This document shows, piece after piece, positions 14,344 to 16,522 of a DNA stretch of 16,522 nt. Position 1 is the first letter of the stretch. Each line of letters opens with the position of its first letter. The stretch is taken from the NCBI GenBank assembly GCA_028290305.1, contig JAQGKC010000494.1:1-16522 (forward strand). The letters run 5' to 3'. The notes under the pieces were generated by a model. The model did not search any database. It was not told the DNA's origin and was given only the letters and a program-made list of their open reading frames with translations. The stretch is from Bradyrhizobium sp. (GTDB lineage Bacteria; Pseudomonadota; Alphaproteobacteria; Rhizobiales; Xanthobacteraceae). The position numbers were made by a program, and so were the translations under genes.

Positions 14344-16290
14344 ATGACCCAAACAGGAACGAGCGAAGCACCCAAGGAAAATCCAAAGGAAGCCTCGGCA
14401 TCGGTCGTCGCGCAGCACGCGGCAACGCTGAAAGCGCTGCCGTTTTCGGATACGCGCGATTTTGACGATGCGACGCGCGGTTTCCTGGGCACGTTGGAAA
14501 ATGCGCGGATCACCTCGGCACAGGGCAGGGTAGTCTGGAGCCTTGAGCCCTACGGCTTTCTTTCCGACGTGGAGGCGCCCCCGACGGTCGACCCGAGCCT
14601 GTGGCGGCAGTCGCGCCTCAACATGAACCACGGACTTTTCGAAGTCGTGCCCGGCGTCTACCAGGTGCGGGGGTTGGATATTGCCAACATGACGCTGATC
14701 GAGGGTGACCGCGGCGTGATCGTCGTCGATACGCTCACCTCGATCGAAGGCGCGCGGGCGGCGATGGAGCTTTATTTCAAACACCGCGGGCAACGGCCGG
14801 TCGCCGCTGTCATCTTCACCCACACGCATACGGATCATTGGGGCGGTGCGCGCGGCGTGCTTGACGACGAAACGCTGGCGAATGGAAGCGTCCCGATCAT
14901 CGCCCCCAATCTTTTCATGGAGCACGCGGTTTCGGAAAACATCATCGCCGGCCCTGCGATGCTGCGGCGCGCGCAATATCAATTCGGGCCGTTCCTGGCG
15001 AAGGGCGCGCGCGGACAGGTCGATTGCGGGCTTGGCAAGTCGATGGCTGCGGGCTCGGTCGCGTTATTGCGCCCGACCGATCTGATCATGGCGACCGGAG
15101 ACACGCGCACCATCGACGGACTCGAATTCGAATTCCAGATGGCGCCGAACAGCGAAGCGCCGGCGGAAATGCATTTCTTCATCCGGCGCTACAAGCTGTT
15201 GAACCTCGCGGAAAACTGCACGCATAATTTCCACAATTTGCTGCCGTTCCGCGGCGCCGACGTGCGCGACGCTCTCGCCTGGTCGAAATACCTCAACGAA
15301 GCGTTGCAGATGTGGGGCGGCAAAGCGGACGCAATGTGCGGCCAGCACCACTGGCCGGTCTGGGGGCACGAGCGCATCGATACGATGATCCGCCAGCAGC
15401 GCGATCTTTATAAATTCGCGCATGACCAGACCATCCGCCTGATGAACCACGGACTCACGGCCACCGAGATCGCGGAGACGATCAAGCTGCCGGCGAGTCT
15501 TGACGGCGCCTGGCACGCGCGGGGTTACTACGGCCATATCCGGCATAATGTGAAGGCCATCTACCAAAAATATCTCGGCTGGTATGACGCAAATCCCGTC
15601 AATCTCGATCCGCTCCCACCCGTCGAGGCCGGCCGAAAGTATGTCGAATACATGGGCGGCGCGGATGCGATCCTGGAACGTGCGCGAAAGGATTTCGCGA
15701 AAGGCGAGTTTCGCTTTATTGCGCAAGCCCTGAGCCATCTGGTGTTCGCCGAGCCCGACAACCAGGCCGCCCGCGCGCTGCTCGCCGATACCTTCGAGCA
15801 ACTCGGCTATTCGGCGGAGAGTGCGACCTGGCGCAACGCCTATCTGTTCGGGGCGCAGGAATTGCGGCTGGGCATGCCGAAGGCGCCGCCGCGCCCCTCG
15901 ATGCCGCGCGAGACGCTTGCCGCGCTGCGCACGTCACAGCTATGGGACGTGCTCGGCGTGCGCCTCAACGGCCCGAGGGCCGAGGGCAAGCACATCGTGC
16001 TGAACTGGAATTTTACCGATACCAAAGAGAGTTTTGCGCTGACGCTGGAAAACTGCGCGCTGACCTATCTCGAAGGCGCGCAGGCAGCTGACGCCGACGC
16101 CAGTTTTATCCTGGCGCGCGGCGCGCTCGATGAGGTGATCGCCAAGCAGACGAGTTTTCAGGAAGCCGTCGCCAGCGGAACGATAAAAGTCACCGGCAAC
16201 CCGATGCGGCTGGCTGAGTTGATGGAGCTGATGGATGAGTTTCCAAGGATGTTCGAGATCGTCGAGCCGAAGCGTGCGGTGGTGAGCTAA
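14344..16290 (+). CDS. Alkyl sulfatase (SdsA1/BDS1-like metallo-beta-lactamase fold) with C-terminal SCP2-like domain
   Basis: 648 residues in the three-domain layout of class III alkyl sulfatases such as SdsA1. First is a metallo-beta-lactamase domain (about 95-345) with the zinc motif T-H-T-H-T-D-H (159-165). Glu271, Glu290 and His335 fall at the spacing expected for the remaining zinc ligands, so the binuclear site seems complete. Next is a helical dimerisation domain (about 430-505), then an SCP2-like hydrophobic-substrate domain (about 530-645). The family hydrolyses primary alkyl sulfates such as SDS to alcohol plus sulfate. Unlike secreted SdsA1, the N-terminus (MTQTGTSEAPKENPKEASAS) is hydrophilic with no signal peptide, so a cytoplasmic site is predicted. 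RBS GAGGGAG (14328-14334) precedes the ATG. With the dehydrogenase gene it could release and degrade alkyl chains, which is inference. Confidence 0.92.
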   Translation: MTQTGTSEAPKENPKEASASVVAQHAATLKALPFSDTRDFDDATRGFLGTLENARITSAQGRVVWSLEPYGFLSDVEAPPTVDPSLWRQSRLNMNHGLFEVVPGVYQVRGLDIANMTLIEGDRGVIVVDTLTSIEGARAAMELYFKHRGQRPVAAVIFTHTHTDHWGGARGVLDDETLANGSVPIIAPNLFMEHAVSENIIAGPAMLRRAQYQFGPFLAKGARGQVDCGLGKSMAAGSVALLRPTDLIMATGDTRTIDGLEFEFQMAPNSEAPAEMHFFIRRYKLLNLAENCTHNFHNLLPFRGADVRDALAWSKYLNEALQMWGGKADAMCGQHHWPVWGHERIDTMIRQQRDLYKFAHDQTIRLMNHGLTATEIAETIKLPASLDGAWHARGYYGHIRHNVKAIYQKYLGWYDANPVNLDPLPPVEAGRKYVEYMGGADAILERARKDFAKGEFRFIAQALSHLVFAEPDNQAARALLADTFEQLGYSAESATWRNAYLFGAQELRLGMPKAPPRPSMPRETLAALRTSQLWDVLGVRLNGPRAEGKHIVLNWNFTDTKESFALTLENCALTYLEGAQAADADASFILARGALDEVIAKQTSFQEAVASGTIKVTGNPMRLAELMELMDEFPRMFEIVEPKRAVVS

Positions 16291-16311
16291 GCGTTCTCGG
16301 CCGTCTTCTTT

Positions 16312-16350
16312 CTTACCCTCCCCTTCAGGGACCCTTCAGGGGAGGGTAAG
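16312..16350. terminator. Strong GC-rich hairpin between convergent genes, likely bidirectional terminator
   Basis: CTTACCCTCCCCT (16312-16324) and AGGGGAGGGTAAG (16338-16350) are perfect 13-bp inverted repeats around a 13-nt loop. The region also carries a 10-bp direct repeat CCCTTCAGGG (16321-16330 and 16332-16341), itself near-palindromic. It lies 21 nt after the sulfatase stop and 3 nt after the livF-like stop on the other strand. No long T-run follows on either side. Its composition resembles dispersed palindromic elements seen at gene ends in Bradyrhizobium-type genomes. Confidence 0.65.
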
Positions 16351-16353
16351 ATG

Positions 16354-16522
16354 TCAAATCCCCAGATACGCCGCCTGCACCTGCTTGTTGCCCGCAAGCT
16401 CGGCGCTGGTGCCGTGCATGATGACGTTGCCGCTTTCGAGCACATAGGCGCGTTGCACCAGCGACAGCGCGCGGCTGACGTTCTGCTCGACCAGGAGAAT
16501 CGCGGTGCCCATTTTGTGGATC
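16354..16522 (-). CDS. livF: Branched-chain amino acid-type ABC transporter ATP-binding protein LivF (C-terminal 55 residues; 5' end outside window)
   Basis: Reading leftward from the window end, the last 55 codons give IHKMGTAILLVEQNVSRALS, then LVQRAYVLESGNVIMHGTSAELAGNKQVQAAYLGI and a TGA stop at 16354-16356. The segment ILLVEQNV is the LivF/LivG version of the H-loop strand (Gln in place of the usual Thr-His). The E-S-G-x-V-x-x-x-G-T-S-A-E-L ending and terminal AYLG are characteristic of LivF of HAAT-type importers. The Walker and signature motifs lie beyond the window. This belongs to a separate operon entering from the right, convergent with the alkyl-sulfatase gene. LivF importers carry branched-chain amino acids but also aromatic and other compounds in this group of bacteria, so the cargo is open. 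Confidence 0.85.
   Translation of the reverse strand, partial: IHKMGTAILLVEQNVSRALSLVQRAYVLESGNVIMHGTSAELAGNKQVQAAYLGI

Noticed and set aside
16321..16341. Tandem CCCTTCAGGG repeats as a CRISPR-like array
   Set aside because: There are only two 10-bp copies separated by one base, with no spacers and no cas genes; they are part of a hairpin.

Overview
The window is GC-rich bacterial chromosome with dense, operon-packed genes. Codon usage and gene families suggest an alphaproteobacterium of the Bradyrhizobium/Rhodopseudomonas type: many NitT/TauT-type ABC importers, a CoxL-like Mo hydroxylase with CoxG, IclR and TetR regulators, and a LivF gene. The genus is inferred from style only; no rRNA or other marker is present. 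I see no tRNA, CRISPR array, insertion sequence or phage gene.

Region 1 (1-5424, + strand) is one tight operon. It holds the C-terminal part of a xanthine-dehydrogenase-family molybdopterin subunit, an ACMSD-like amidohydrolase, a CoxG-like SRPBCC protein, and a complete ABC importer (binding protein, permease, ATPase). The last three genes are joined by ATGA stop/start overlaps. This looks like an uptake-plus-oxidation pathway for an organic, possibly (hetero)aromatic, substrate.

Region 2 (5457-9947, - strand) converges on region 1. In transcription order it holds an ABC permease, an NAD-dependent epimerase/dehydratase-like protein, a GNAT acetyltransferase, a dihydrodipicolinate-synthase-family aldolase/lyase and an ABC ATPase, again with overlapping or nearly abutting genes. 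A TetR regulator (10041-10685, -) precedes it, and the matching periplasmic binding protein (10805-11809) is transcribed divergently. A perfect 16-bp palindrome (10017-10032) overlaps the -35 box of the best promoter for the permease operon. A degenerate copy lies just upstream of tetR in the tetR/binding-protein intergenic region. The split importer and its enzymes therefore look like one TetR regulon.

Region 3 (11810-12122) holds a short pseudogene of a tripartite-tricarboxylate-type (Bug/TctC) binding protein: its signal peptide is fused to its last residues after loss of the middle. Two hairpins lie in the rest.

Region 4 (12123-16290) has an IclR regulator divergent from an acyl-CoA dehydrogenase and a complete alkyl-sulfatase-type metallo-beta-lactamase protein. 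Overlapping divergent promoter elements and nested inverted repeats lie between iclR and the dehydrogenase gene. A strong GC-rich hairpin separates the sulfatase gene from the convergent 3' end of a livF-like gene that runs off the window.

The most distinctive points are the paired TetR palindromes, two enzymes that lack an expected catalytic residue (amidohydrolase His to Ile; epimerase Lys to Cys), the internally deleted Bug gene, and a possibly leaderless iclR.
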